Below, one piece after another: positions 37,401-47,809 of a stretch of 64,000 nt of DNA. The notes under the pieces are model-generated. The model saw nothing but the letters and a program-made list of their open reading frames with translations. It was not told the origin of the DNA and ran no database searches. Location: assembly GCF_001659605.2 (NCBI RefSeq), contig NC_035163.2, positions 32,390,158 through 32,454,157 on the forward strand, given 5' to 3'. This DNA comes from Manihot esculenta (lineage: Eukaryota > Streptophyta > Magnoliopsida > Malpighiales > Euphorbiaceae). Within the stretch, counting starts at the first letter, position 1. Every line of letters starts with the position of its first letter. The position numbers and the translations under genes were made by a program.

Positions 37401-38277
37401 AGACAAGATGCCTATTATCAGTACACTTTCCTTTCCATGCTTCAGTGATTTAAGTTTAGGAAAGATTATTTGATATTTTAATTGTTTTTGTATGCTAAAT
37501 CTAGATGCTTGATTGTTCATTCTGGCAGGTCCTGAAAATGCACCAAAAGTATGTTATAAATGTAAGAAGGCAGGTCACCTGTCTCGAGATTGCCCAGAGC
37601 ATCCTAATGATAATTCTAACAATAATGCAAATGGTGCACTGAGCAATGACACTCGTGTTGGTTTTGATCGTATCAATTTGGAGGTAGACAAGGTGGCGCT
37701 GGAAGAGGATGACATCCATGAGATAGGTGAAGAAGATAAAGGGAAGTTAAATGATTTGGATTACTTGACTGGGAATCCTTTGCCTAGCGACATTCTATTA
37801 TATGCTGTGCCTGTCTGTGGTCCCTACAGTGCAGTGCAGTCGTACAAGTACCGTGTGAAGATTGTTCCTGGCACTGCAAAGAAAGGAAAAGGTATCTCTT
37901 TCTTTTCTAATGCTTATATTCACTGGCCATTCTGCCTTTCTGCAGTTCTCCTGCATGCACAAAAACAAATGTTGCATTGTGGCTGGGGAAGCATTTGCCT
38001 ATTCCTCCAGTCTTTGAATTTACTATCATCTTTTTTCCTCAATAGAAATCTGACTAATCTGTGGGCTTGATCTCTCCTTGTAGCTGCAAAAACTGCCTTG
38101 AGCTTGTTCAGCCACATGCAAGAAGTTACTAGCAGGGAAAAGGAATTGATGAAAGCATGTACAGATCCTGAACTAGTTGCTGCAATTATTGGCAATGTGA
38201 AGATCACCGCGGCAGGCCTCACACAATTGAAGCAGAAGCAAAAGAAAGGTAAGAAAAGCAGGAAAGAGGAGAGCTAA
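31483..38277 (+). CDS. NEMF/Rqc2 (Tae2) homologue, ribosome-associated quality control, with CCHC zinc knuckle
   Basis: Family role: binds 60S subunits carrying stalled peptidyl-tRNA, recruits the Listerin/Ltn1 ligase and, in yeast, directs C-terminal tailing. 14 exons: 31483-31587, 31785-31897, 31995-32091, 32205-32329, 32442-32976, 33375-33560, 34109-34402, 34954-35106, 35519-35673, 35842-35947, 36035-36913, 37339-37420, 37529-37891, 38084-38277. Joined 3387 nt, 1128 aa. The NFACT-N domain starts [15 protein letters not shown] and keeps Asp10 and the Asp104-Arg105 pair (QLGYDR), matching residues needed for tailing in yeast Rqc2. A coiled-coil middle follows, then NFACT-R ([25 protein letters not shown]) at about 547-645, an acidic/basic low-complexity region, a zinc knuckle Cys952-Cys955-His960-Cys965, and NFACT-C ([15 protein letters not shown]). 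This matches Arabidopsis At5g49930 (EMB1441) as I remember it. It lies 1.6 kb downstream of UPL6 on the same strand. Confidence 0.93.
33187..33230. repeat. CT-rich microsatellite in NEMF intron 5
   Basis: TCTC repeats in the intron between NEMF exons 5 and 6, next to a SINE-like fragment. Confidence 0.7.
33235..33320 (-). mobile_element. SINE-like fragment in NEMF intron 5
   Basis: On the minus strand, GTGGCTCAAGTAAAGGAGC resembles an A box and GTTTGATTC a B box at tRNA-like spacing. It resembles tRNA-derived SINE heads common in plant introns. No target duplication was seen. Confidence 0.45.
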
Positions 38278-41200
38278 AGAGTTTTGCTTCGTTAGGAGTT
38301 TGTAAATGCAAATTTTGATGGTTATCGGAAGGGCTGTATCTCTTGTATGTTCCTTGTACTGTTCTGGAAGAGAAGAGTTTCCTTTAGAACTGCAGTTACA
38401 GTTGAAATACATTACAAAATATATTATCTTCACTTTTCTCAAGGTGACAAAAACCCTTGTGGTTAAATGCCAACTTGATGCCAGTAAATAATAAACTTTC
38501 ACTATTCGCTACGGAAGTTTTGTTTAAGATTTGAAGGTATAATAGAAAAGTGATGGTCATGCTACTGTTGAGTTGCACTGATGTAATATGATTGGGATGC
38601 TGAATTCCAGCATGGATATATTGGTCATCAAGTTATAAGCTGGTGGAAAAAGACAATTGAAGTCGCAAGAAATGAAGTTGAACTTGGAAAAAGGCCATTT
38701 AACCTTTACTCGAGGAGCCATATTGCTACGTAGAAGAGGCCACTTGAGTGAAAAACCAGATTTTTTGTTTCTAGTATGGCTTCTTTTGAGGAGTTGATTT
38801 TGTGGAGCAATTGCACTAGAGGATTAAATCGAAGGGGAATGTGGGTAGGCCGTGGGTGCTTTACTCGTCCACGACAAAATCAAATGGAATACAATGGTAA
38901 AACTTCAATGGCTCAGGCTGAAACTCTTCCATTTGTACAAATTTCATTTTACCGACCAAAGCAATGACTAAGGAGCTCAGTCCTCAAATCATGTGCAGTG
39001 GGAACGTAAATCAAGTGCAAAACCTCTGCTGGCACGTCTGAAGCTAACGGACCCAAGATCCCATCAGAGCTCATCCACTCTGTTTAACAAATGTAAAATC
39101 AGGTTACTGGATGAATATACGATCTCCCTCTTGAATCAAGATACTGGTATATTTACTAATGCATGTCCTAACAAATAACAAGTAAATGGTTCCGATTCAT
39201 CAGCTTTATTTTTATAAGGATCTAAAAAGTATAAACTTAGGATTTCCATCTGACCAAAATTTTCTTATTTACTGCGATTAGAGAGAGAATATTTTCCAAC
39301 TTGTTATTTTTGGGCAGCTCAGATGATGAGAAATGAATTTGGACAAGCACCTCAGGCAGAAAGCTTACTAAAACAGGACTAGGGATAAGATACATATACG
39401 GGAAAAATAGGAACGGAAGCAATGGGAAATAATATGAGAGCACCCAAAATCACAAGACTATCTTTCAATGATTGCCTTAATTATGAATCCCCTGTCAAAG
39501 GGTTGATTCAAATATTTCTTCAGATTTGAAATTCGAAACTATTTTTTGGTATAGTAAGACAGTTATTTTCAATTAATGCTATTTACGCAAGTAACTTAAA
39601 ACTTTTATCTCAACGTGCAAAAGTAATGTTCCTTGTCAATACGTAATTGGTATATTTGCACATATTTTCTTTTTTTTTTTTTTCCAAAAAATAACTGGCA
39701 TGTGGGATCAGAATTGAGAGAACAAATTGAAAGTGATGTTTTTTTTTTTTATTATTTATTTATTGATTTAATTGGAACATACGTAGTTGTTTTCTTGACT
39801 AGATATGCCCCTCAATCAATCACACAGTAAGGAGTAAGGAAAGCATCTATATCTCCTGAGAAATTAAAGCCAAAAAACAAAAAAAGAAAAGAAAAAGATT
39901 CGAAAATTGCCCTAACCTCATCTACACCTGTTGCCTCAACACACCACAAGTATATCCGTGACCAACTATTTTTGGTATCAAGGAATATAAACTGAAAATG
40001 ACTCTCTCAAATAAAAAGAAAAAAAAATCCAGTTTATTTTCTTTTTATTTTTTTCAGAAATATATTTATTACAATTTGTATTTAAAGATATATATATATA
40101 TATAATAATATAAAAAAATTATAAAATTATTTTAATTAAAATATAAATTTTACCCAAAAATATATATTGATATATTCTCAAATACACATAAAAAAAATAA
40201 AATAGATAAAAAATTAGTACTCTCTTTTTCTTTTGAGGCTCTCTCTCCTTCTTTTTCTTTCTCTTCTCTCCTCCCTCTCCCCATAACTTTTATAAAATAA
40301 ACTCTCGCTCTATAATTTCTTGAATCTAACTTATGCATAAAAGAGTTTTCATTTGAGTATTTCTAAAAAACTCCGAATCTATTTTCTTTATTTTATAAAT
40401 TCTATTTTCAATATTGCAGCGTGGACCTATTTCATAAAGTAATGAAAATTCTTCATCAATACAGAGTAAGAGTTGAATCGATTTAATTTTAATCAGTAAA
40501 AAAATTAATAAAATTAAATTAAATTGATTAGTAAATAATAATATATTTTTAATAATATAAAGAGATTTCACTATAATTAAAATTAAATATTAAAATTAAA
40601 GTATAAGAAATTTATTAAAATGTTACATCGATCAAGCTGAATTATATTGAAAAAAATTAAATTACTTCAATTTAAATAAATTTTATTTAAAATTGATTTA
40701 ATTTTTATAAATATTAAAATTTTAATTTTTAATTTATTTATTCAAAATCAAACCAATCTAATATCAACTAAAAAACAATACAATAAATTAAATATCAATA
40801 AAATACCCCTAAATTAAAATTTCAATGAGCTTAGTACTTCTTTTATTAATAAAATGAGTTCTCTTAATATATATATACCCATTTACTTTTTTTTTTTTAT
40901 CTAATTTCAACTAAACTTAAAATTCAATATTTTATAAATTTGAAAAATAATTTAATATTTATAAATAGTTTATTAGATAATTATGCATTGATTCGAATGT
41001 TTAATTTTAATTTGTTAATATATATGCTCTATTCTTTTTTTAGTATGATTAATTCTGATGAAGATTCCAACTCTTACTGTGTTTATTCTCTAGTATCTGA
41101 AATTGCTAAAATTAAAATTATTACAGAGAATATCCTCCAGGTTTCATTAGTAGGATTTTTACTCAAATTGGATATTCAAAACTAAATAGCTCCAACCCAA

Positions 41201-41559
41201 TATAGAAATAGTCATTGGAAATTCACAATACTTAATATTTATAATAATTTATTAAAAGAAAAACTTATTGCTTAAAAAAATATAATCACCATACATAACA
41301 ATTTTTCTCATAAACTCCTTTTCATTACGCATTGATAAATTCTGTAAAAGAAAATTTTCATTAGTGTAACTACGAAACTATACTATCATATCTCCCCCTT
41401 TGCTCGCCAGATTACTGTTTTTAATATTTTACACAGTAAAAATTTCTTTTAAAAAGTTTCATAATTAATTTAAATTGAAATATTAATTTGTTGGCGGAAT
41501 AATAATGTAAGAATTACTTATTTTCTCTAATGTCGCTTACCACTTTCACCATGCATGCT
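38278..41559. other. Intergenic region between NEMF and galactinol synthase
   Basis: The first few hundred bases are NEMF 3' flank. From about 39600 it is AT-rich with long T and A runs. Frames such as 38776-38967 and 38993-39178 have no recognisable motif and are not called genes. A degraded relative of the hAT-type MITE lies at about 40470-40765. The CT-rich stretch at about 40220-40275 is low complexity. Confidence 0.55.
40470..40765. mobile_element. Degraded copy of the hAT-type MITE family
   Basis: Parallels 7310-7580 in order and wording (TAATAATATA..AATAATATAAAGAGAT, ACATCGATCAAGCTGAA, ATAAATATTAAAATTTTAATTTT), but CG-containing words have decayed and the termini are lost. It is an older insertion of the same family. 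Confidence 0.5.
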
Positions 41560-41567
41560 TATAAATA
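41550..41567 (+). promoter_or_regulatory. Galactinol synthase core promoter: RY motif plus TATA box
   Basis: TATAAATA at 41560-41567 lies 115 bases before the start codon. CATGCATG (41550-41557), an RY-type element recognised by B3 regulators of the ABI3/FUS3 class, sits 2 bases upstream of it. Galactinol synthases are seed- and stress-expressed, so the pairing is plausible, but function is inferred. Confidence 0.5.
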
Positions 41568-41681
41568 GATGCACCCCTACACTATCATCTCATGCCATCA
41601 GTTTCCTTAGATCTTTCTCCTTCCATTATTCTCTCTCTCTTCTTCAATCTTAATTTACCTTCTTACTCTTAATCTTTAAAG

Positions 41682-42952
41682 ATGTCTCCTAACGCAACCA
41701 TGGAGGAATCTCCCATGGACTCCAAATCCAGAGCATATGTGACGTTCTTGGCTGGCAATGGGGATTACGTGAAGGGTGTGGTCGGTTTAGCTAAGGGTTT
41801 AAGGAAGGCAGAATCTGCATACCCTCTTGTGGTTGCTGTTCTACCTGACGTCCCGGAGGAGCACCGCCAAATTCTTGAATCTCACGGCTGTATTGTCCGT
41901 GAAATTGAGCCGGTCTACCCGCCGGAGAACCAGACCCAGTTTGCCATGGCTTATTATGTGATTAACTACTCAAAGCTTCGTATTTGGGAGGTAAAAATAA
42001 TAATTATCTGATAAATGTTTCTTGTTTATATAACTATATCAGCTTAAGGAGTGTTCTTATTGTTGCAGTTTGTGGAGTATGAAAAGATGATATACTTGGA
42101 TGGTGATATACAAGTGTTTGAGAATATTGATCACCTATTCGATTCAGCAAATGGGTATTTGTACGGTGTTATGGATTGTTTCTGCGAGAGGAATTGGAGA
42201 TTCTCTCCACAGTACAAGATTGGTTACTGCCAACAGTGTCCTGAAAGAATTCAATGGCCCAAGGAGATGGGCTCTCCACCTCCTCCTTACTTCAATGCCG
42301 GAATGTTCGTGTTTGAGCCTAATCTTAAGACCTACTCTGATCTCTTGGAGACCCTCAAAGTCACCCCCACAACTTCTTTTGCTGAGCAGGTTCCCTTTTT
42401 TCTCCAAATCCAATTTAACACCCAAATATCCTTTTATTTTTTTAATTTTCCTTTGATAATCGGTGATGAATTGGGGTTTTAATTGTATGTGCATGAATTC
42501 AAGGACTTTCTGAACATGTTCTTCAAGGATGTGTACAAGCCAATCCCTCCAGAGTACAACCTTATTTTGGCTATGCTATGGCGCCATCCTGAAAATGTGG
42601 AGTTGGACAAAGTGAAGGTTGTCCATTATTGTGCAGATGTAAGGGATGAGATCAGAGAAACTGAAGTGATTAAACTTAGATGAGATTGAACATTTTTTTT
42701 TTTCTAATTACAAATATATGTGATCTCTTGTAGGGTGGAAAGCCATGGAGGTACACAGGGAAAGAAGTGAACATGGAGAGAGAGGACATAAAGCTGCTGG
42801 TGAAGAAGTGGTGGGATATATACGAAGATGAGGCATTGCCCTGCAAGAATGCTGTGGCTGCAACTCATCATGGAAAACTTGGCTCCATGATTGCTTCTTT
42901 GACTGAAGAAGAAATGGTTGATCAGCAGAGAACTGCTCCATCTGCTGCTTAA
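41682..42952 (+). CDS. GolS: Galactinol synthase (GT8 family)
   Basis: Cytosolic enzyme that joins UDP-galactose and myo-inositol to make galactinol, the first committed step to raffinose-family oligosaccharides. Four exons: 41682-41990, 42069-42389, 42504-42638, 42734-42952, all joined in phase 0; 984 nt, 327 aa, the usual family length. Residues show the GT8 fold: RAYVTFLAGNGDYVKGVVGL near the N-terminus, the metal-binding DxD as YLDGDIQVFENIDHLFD (Asp114, Asp116), the Cys-rich MDCFCERNW..CQQCPE region, YFNAGMFVFEP, and HYCADGGKPWRYTG. The chain ends APSAA, the hydrophobic pentapeptide diagnostic of plant galactinol synthases. A TATA box and RY motif precede it, and a TA/GA microsatellite lies in the presumed 3' UTR. 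HS1 follows 690 bases downstream on the same strand. Which GolS paralogue it is cannot be told here. Confidence 0.97.
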
Positions 42953-42988
42953 AAATATGTATTAATTCTAATTATAGATATGTGAACT

Positions 42989-42989
42989 C

Positions 42990-43024
<35 letters not shown>
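42989..43024. repeat. TA/GA compound microsatellite in the galactinol synthase 3' region
   Basis: A run of TA units passes directly into a run of GA units about 40-70 bases after the stop codon. Confidence 0.85.
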
Positions 43025-43026
<2 letters not shown>

Positions 43027-43329
43027 TTAATGTAAGGGATATAATAATTAATGTAATGGTGTGTTGTGTTAATAAATGGTAATTGCAAGCTTGCATGCCT
43101 TGGCACCTACAAAATACTCCAAGAATCAAGCACGACTAAGTGTTATATTTATGCATATAGTTGAAAGCATATTATTTTATTTTTCAAAGTATTATATTGC
43201 CTTGTTGGTTAAGGTAGAAGGGCCAATTTTCATCTTTTCAAGCAACTCATATTATTTTTTATTTTTTGCATGGAATAGCAGACTATGAATGGTAATCGCA
43301 AGACCTCCCAAGTAATCGGCAACGTCTAG

Positions 43330-43410
43330 CTGCCAAAATGGACCAATTTTTTATTAGGCTAGCTCCCGGTAAGTTAATAGTCTTCATTCAAATCCCAACC
43401 GGGCCATAAT
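43330..43410 (+). mobile_element. Possible SINE head upstream of HS1
   Basis: TAGGCTAGCTCCCGG followed by ATTCAAATCCCAACC resembles pol III A and B boxes. It is weak on its own and unconfirmed. Confidence 0.25.
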
Positions 43411-43478
43411 TAATTAGACTTTGTCTAATATGCTTATAATAATACCAATCCTATTATAATTCAACATCCATGGCATCT

Positions 43479-43491
43479 GAAACTTCTAGAG
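43479..43491 (+). promoter_or_regulatory. Heat-shock-element-like site upstream of HS1
   Basis: GAAACTTCTAGAG fits the nGAAnnTTCnnGAAn pattern with a single mismatch in the third unit. It lies about 67 bases upstream of the HS1 TATA box. Binding by heat-shock factors is inferred only from the pattern. Confidence 0.45.
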
Positions 43492-43557
43492 TATCAGAAA
43501 AAATCAAAATCTGAAAGCCAGTTGATAAATTTGACAACTTTAGCCGTTAAGAGCCTC

Positions 43558-43565
43558 TATAAATA
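43558..43565 (+). promoter_or_regulatory. TATA box of the HS1-like gene
   Basis: TATAAATA, 79 bases before the start codon, leaving a short leader. Confidence 0.6.
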
Positions 43566-43643
43566 GTTGGTTAAACAGCCCAATGAAGACATCATCGCAA
43601 AAGCTAAGAATTAGCAGTTGCTGAATTATTAACACAGAGATCA

Positions 43644-44046
43644 ATGGCAGAAGCAAAAGGAGTCGCCAAGCACATTGTTCTAGTGAAGTTCAAAGAAGAA
43701 GTTTCAGCTGAAGAGATTGAGCAACTCATAAAGGGATACGCCAATCTCGTCAATCTGATTCCACCCATGAAGTCTTTCCGTTGGTAATTCTGAAATTAAT
43801 ATATTAATTATTTAAATTTTCTCTGCCATTAATTTTGAAATGAATGGCATCCACAGGGGTATAGATGCAGGCATTGAGAATCTGACACAAGGTTATACGC
43901 ATGCGTTTGAATCTACCTTCGAAACTACACAAGGGATTGCAGAATACGTAGCTCATCCTGCTCATATTGAATTTTCCAATCAGCTTGCTCCTGCTCTTCA
44001 CCAAGTCCTTACTATCAACTACCAATCCAATACTGTTCATCTCTAA
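43644..44046 (+). CDS. HS1: Stress-responsive A/B-barrel (Dabb) protein, HS1 homologue
   Basis: Small dimeric alpha/beta-barrel protein of the HS1 (heat-stable protein 1) family, reported in Arabidopsis as heat-stable and antimicrobial; its reaction is not settled. Two exons, 43644-43783 and 43857-44046, joined in phase 2: 330 nt, 109 aa, the same length as Arabidopsis HS1 (At3g17210) as I remember it. Characteristic text: KHIVLVKFKEEVS at the first strand, ELIKGYANLVNLIPPMKSFRWG, ENLTQGYTHAFESTFE and EYVAHPAHIEFSNQL. It has no signal peptide or membrane segment. A TATA box and a near-consensus heat-shock element lie upstream. In Arabidopsis HS1 is next to UPL6; here NEMF and galactinol synthase lie between them. 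Confidence 0.95.
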
Positions 44047-45480
44047 AAAAATTTTCATTCGAAATTAACCATATCGAATAACAAGAGTAATCTCTCTTTC
44101 TTCAAAAACTTCAATAAATGGATGCTATTGAAGCTCCTGTTTGTATTTAGTTATTATTAATATTTTTGCTTAGTTTGAATTCATCAATTAATGAATATGT
44201 TATCTTTTCTTTTCCTTTATGTAATTTATTTTTGTTGCCATAGATTAAAACAACAAGTTCTACTCAGGGAATAAGGAGCAACAAACCAGAAATCTTCACA
44301 TGAAATTCCCACTTTAACAGCTTAGTTTAATTCCTATTTAATGAAAAAATTCAAGACTATTTATGGTAAAAAAGAGAAAATCTTGCAATCTATATGTCCA
44401 GTACCATTAAGTTTTATTTTTATTGAATTCATGTTGGTCTTACGAAACGTTCACAAAATATTTTATTCTATATTTTTTATTATTTACAAAATAAAAACTT
44501 TAAACTTATCTAAAAATTTTGTTTTTTTGAGATTTTTAAAACTTTTTTTAACTCATCAAATTAATAAATTAAAATAAACTACTCATCTTTATATTACCTT
44601 ATTTTCTTTACTTAATAAAATTTCCATTCCATCTATTCAAATACTATTTCATTTCTTATAAAAAATTATTTAATAAACTGGTGTACCATATAAAATTATT
44701 TTTATGATATAATTAGGGATCACAATGGATTATTATTTTCAAATATCAGATCAGATTGAACTCTAATAATACAGATATGGGTAGTTATAATCAGATTTAA
44801 AATAAATTTAAATTTAAAAAATAATATCTGTTATGGATTCAGATCAAATTCAAATTTTATGTATAAATATCTATTATCTAAATATATTTATATAAATAAT
44901 TAATTTAATATAAAAATATATTTTATAATAATATTTATAAATATTTATATTTTTTTATTTAAAAATTAAAATTTAAATATTTTTTAAAAAAATAAATTTT
45001 TTAAATAAAAAATTATTAATAAAAAATATTAATAATAATCGAATTTAAAATGAATTCGAATTAATTTTTAATCGAATTCAGAATGATTTGAATATCGAGA
45101 ATATAAATCGAATTTGAGTTTTAAAAATTTAATTTTCACGAGAATTTTAACTGTTTATATCTCTGAATATAATAAGTTAATAAAAATAAAATAAATAGAA
45201 TAAATAATAGTAACTTTAAAAAAAACACTACTTTTATGTGAATATATTACTGTAATTTATTAATGGTATCACGTAAGCTCCTTCTGGATAATTTTTCAAA
45301 CTTTTGTTTGAAACGGAAAAAAGACAGAAGACCAACGACACCGTTTAGATTGGTGGTAGGCCCACATCCTCCTATGGATGCTGAAGTGGTAAAATCAGGA
45401 CTGGACAATCAAAACTAATTCTGCTTGATAAATAGATCCGCCCATAAAGGAAAAACGATGAGAAAAAGGAGGGAGCTCTG
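44047..45480. other. AT-rich intergenic region between HS1 and SWC5
   Basis: AT-rich with many TTTAAA/AATATT words; the frame at 44341-44577 has no recognisable composition. The stretch from about 44715 (TAGGGATCACAATGG) to 45130, rich in AATTCGAATT-type words, may be a degraded inverted-repeat transposon; no matching terminus was confirmed. The SWC5 promoter and leader begin toward the end. Confidence 0.45.
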
Positions 45481-45566
45481 AGTCCAGATACCTCCCTCAA
45501 TTGCCCAGTAAGAAGAAGAAGACTAAGAATTCTGCCTGAGGTGAAATAGATCATCATCATCTGCAA

Positions 45567-45860
45567 TTCCTAGTCCATAGGTATTTATGCATGTATCTCT
45601 CTGGATAATCATGTTTATTAGGGTTTTCTGTGTTTGCTCGTTCTGTACTTGGAACGCATTATATTTAGGTTTTTGTATGAATTTTATTGCTTCCTTCTTT
45701 ATTCTTCATTGTTTTCCTAGTCCATAGGTATTTATGCATGTATCTCTCTGGATAATCATGTTTATTAGGGTTTTCTGTGTTTGCTCGTTCTGTACTTGGA
45801 ACGCATTATATTTAGGTTTTTGTATGAATTTTATTGCTTCCTTCTTTATTCTTCATTGTT
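45567..45860 (+). repeat. Perfect tandem duplication, 2 x 147 bp, in the SWC5 upstream/leader region
   Basis: 45567-45713 is repeated at 45714-45860 with no difference that I can see. Each copy has a telo-box (TTAGGGTTT at 45618-45626 and 45765-45773) and a possible splice donor CATAGGTATTTATG (GT at 45581 and 45728). It lies between the probable transcription start of SWC5 and an acceptor-like TTTTTCAG at 46180, so it may sit in a 5' UTR intron. It is either a very recent duplication or an assembly error. Confidence 0.9.
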
Positions 45861-46189
45861 TTCCTCTAAGTAGTTTGGATTATTTGGAAAATTTTCTCTA
45901 ATAGTCATACTATATGGAGTTCTATTTATTTTTTATTTTTTGGCACCAGGCTGAAAAGTTAAACTTAAAATTAAAATCATTTAAGGGGGACTGGTTATCA
46001 AGTACCTATGTAAGAGGAGAAAGCACTAGACTTCACATTGGCCAAGTTGGTCCTTGTGTTCGTTATCTTAATTTTTGAGAAGTAAAATGTGGGGAGTTTT
46101 TTGAAAATGGGACTTTATAATTCTCTCCGGTTGAGTTATATTTGGTATTGAAGTAGTTGGAATCTTGTGGTGTTTTTCAGGGAAGATAA

Positions 46190-46195
46190 ATGTAA
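46190..46195 (+). promoter_or_regulatory. Minimal AUG-stop upstream element of SWC5
   Basis: ATGTAA lies 3 bases before the SWC5 start codon and in the same frame. AUG-stop elements of exactly this sequence cause ribosome stalling in some Arabidopsis boron-regulated genes such as NIP5;1. The element is only 10 bases after a likely 3' splice site, so it should be in the mRNA if the start codon call is right. Confidence 0.5.
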
Positions 46196-46198
46196 AGG

Positions 46199-47809
46199 AT
46201 GGATTCTCAAACTGAGTCTTCACAGAAAGTTGATTCAGTTTTGTGTTCAGAGCCAAAACCAGCAGAATGTGGTAAGAACTCAGGAATATATATTGGTTTG
46301 TGTTCAATTATTGGCATGTTTCATCATTAGCTGCTCTAAATGAGACATGTGCGCTGGATTGTGCTTGTCTTGCTAGACATGGAAGCACGGGTGCAAGCAA
46401 TGTGGGAGCAAATGAATAAAGGGTTAGGTAAAAAGCCTGTCAAACCCGTTTTAAGTAAAAGTATTAGTTCAACCATGAATGCTAATTCAAAGAAATTCAA
46501 TGATGTAAGGATTCTCTCTTTCACCTTTTTTTAGTGAGTTATTTGGATGAGAGCTGTATGAAGTGTTATTGATTTATGTTTTCTCTTATGTGCTAGAATT
46601 GGATGAAATATCTGGGCCTCGCGCCAAAGAAGGCAGGATGCTCTGGACAAGATAACCGGCAGAATGGAGCAAGTGGTTTGCAGGATGATACCGGCAAAGA
46701 GGACGAGGTTGCTGCTAGGTCAGACCAAATGAATAAGGGAGTGTCTAATAATATGTTTTCTAGCCAGTCTTCAGATAGTACTTCACAAAATAAGTCTGAT
46801 GTGAGTACTGTTTGCTTTTCTTAGTATGTAGTGAAAGATGTCCAGCCGTGTTCTTTACTATCAATTTGATAGCATGCTCTTATTTCATAGAATTGGATGG
46901 CTTATCTGGGTCTGGCAACAAAGAAATCAGAAAGCTCTGGACCATATGCATCACAAAAGGGATCTGATGTTTTGCAAAATGCTACTAGTGATGAGGCCAG
47001 GAAACTTGCTGCTGCTGCTCTCTCAGCAGTTAAGGATGCTGCAGCCGCTGCATCAGGTAGGGGTAAAGTCGAGGTATGTACAAACTCTTCCTTCCTGTTT
47101 ATTGACCTTCTTTGTTGTACTTAGCTCGTTGTATTATGGCCCTGGCTAAAGATTAGTGGTTGTTTTTATCAATATGAAGATGGTATTTTCCCCTGTATTG
47201 TGAGATATGAATCTGTAAAAAAATGACCTACACTTTCAGTTTGAGTTGCCTCTCTTGTCTTACTTGCAGTTCTGTTATCTTTTATTTAAACCTGAATCAA
47301 CTAAGATGCACCCCTGCGATAATGTGTTTGGGAACTTTGGCTTCATATGCAAAATCAAATGGAAATTCTATTGTATCTTGATGGTCTGTGAACTTCTTAA
47401 TTTTGGTGCCAACGTTTTTTTCTGTTATTTCCTTTTGCAGATCACAGAGGTTCGAGATTTTGCTGGTCAGCAAATTGAAGTTAAGAAGTTTGTTGATGCA
47501 GAGTCGAAGGAGGCTGCTGAAAAGGCCAGAGCTCCTCCACCTTCTGCAGTGGACGCTGTTCTAGAGCAAATTAAGAAGAAACCTAAGCTCAGCGTGCTTG
47601 ACAAGACGAAAAAGGATTGGGGAGAATTTAAGGAAGAGAATAAGGGACTAGAAGAGGAGTTAGATGCTTATAAGAAAAGCTCAAACCAGTATCTGGACAA
47701 GGTGTCGTTCTTGCAACGAACTGATTACCGAGAATTTGAGAGAGAAAGAGATGCTCGGCTAGCTCTTCAGGCCAGGAGGAGGACAGATATGCGAGAGGAT
47801 GATCTCTAA
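46199..47809 (+). CDS. SWC5: SWC5 / BCNT (CFDP1) protein, SWR1 chromatin-remodelling subunit
   Basis: Nuclear subunit of the SWR1 complex, which exchanges H2A for H2A.Z. Five exons: 46199-46271, 46377-46504, 46597-46800, 46891-47073, 47441-47809; 957 nt, 318 aa. The C-terminal BCNT domain is clear (about residues 230-318): KKKPKLSVLDKTKKDWGEFK, then EELDAYKKSSNQYLDKVSFL and REFERERDARL. The N-terminal half is low complexity and holds two copies of a short module, NWMKYLGLAPKK (residue 68) and NWMAYLGLATKK (residue 136), each at the start of its own exon, suggesting exon duplication. The start is chosen as the first ATG that keeps the frame; an in-frame ATGTAA lies just before it. The likely homologue is Arabidopsis At5g30490. 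A probable 5' UTR intron ends at 46180. Confidence 0.92.

Noticed and set aside
38776..39178. Two short frames downstream of NEMF
   Set aside because: No recognisable domain, no splice logic, and likely 3' flank.
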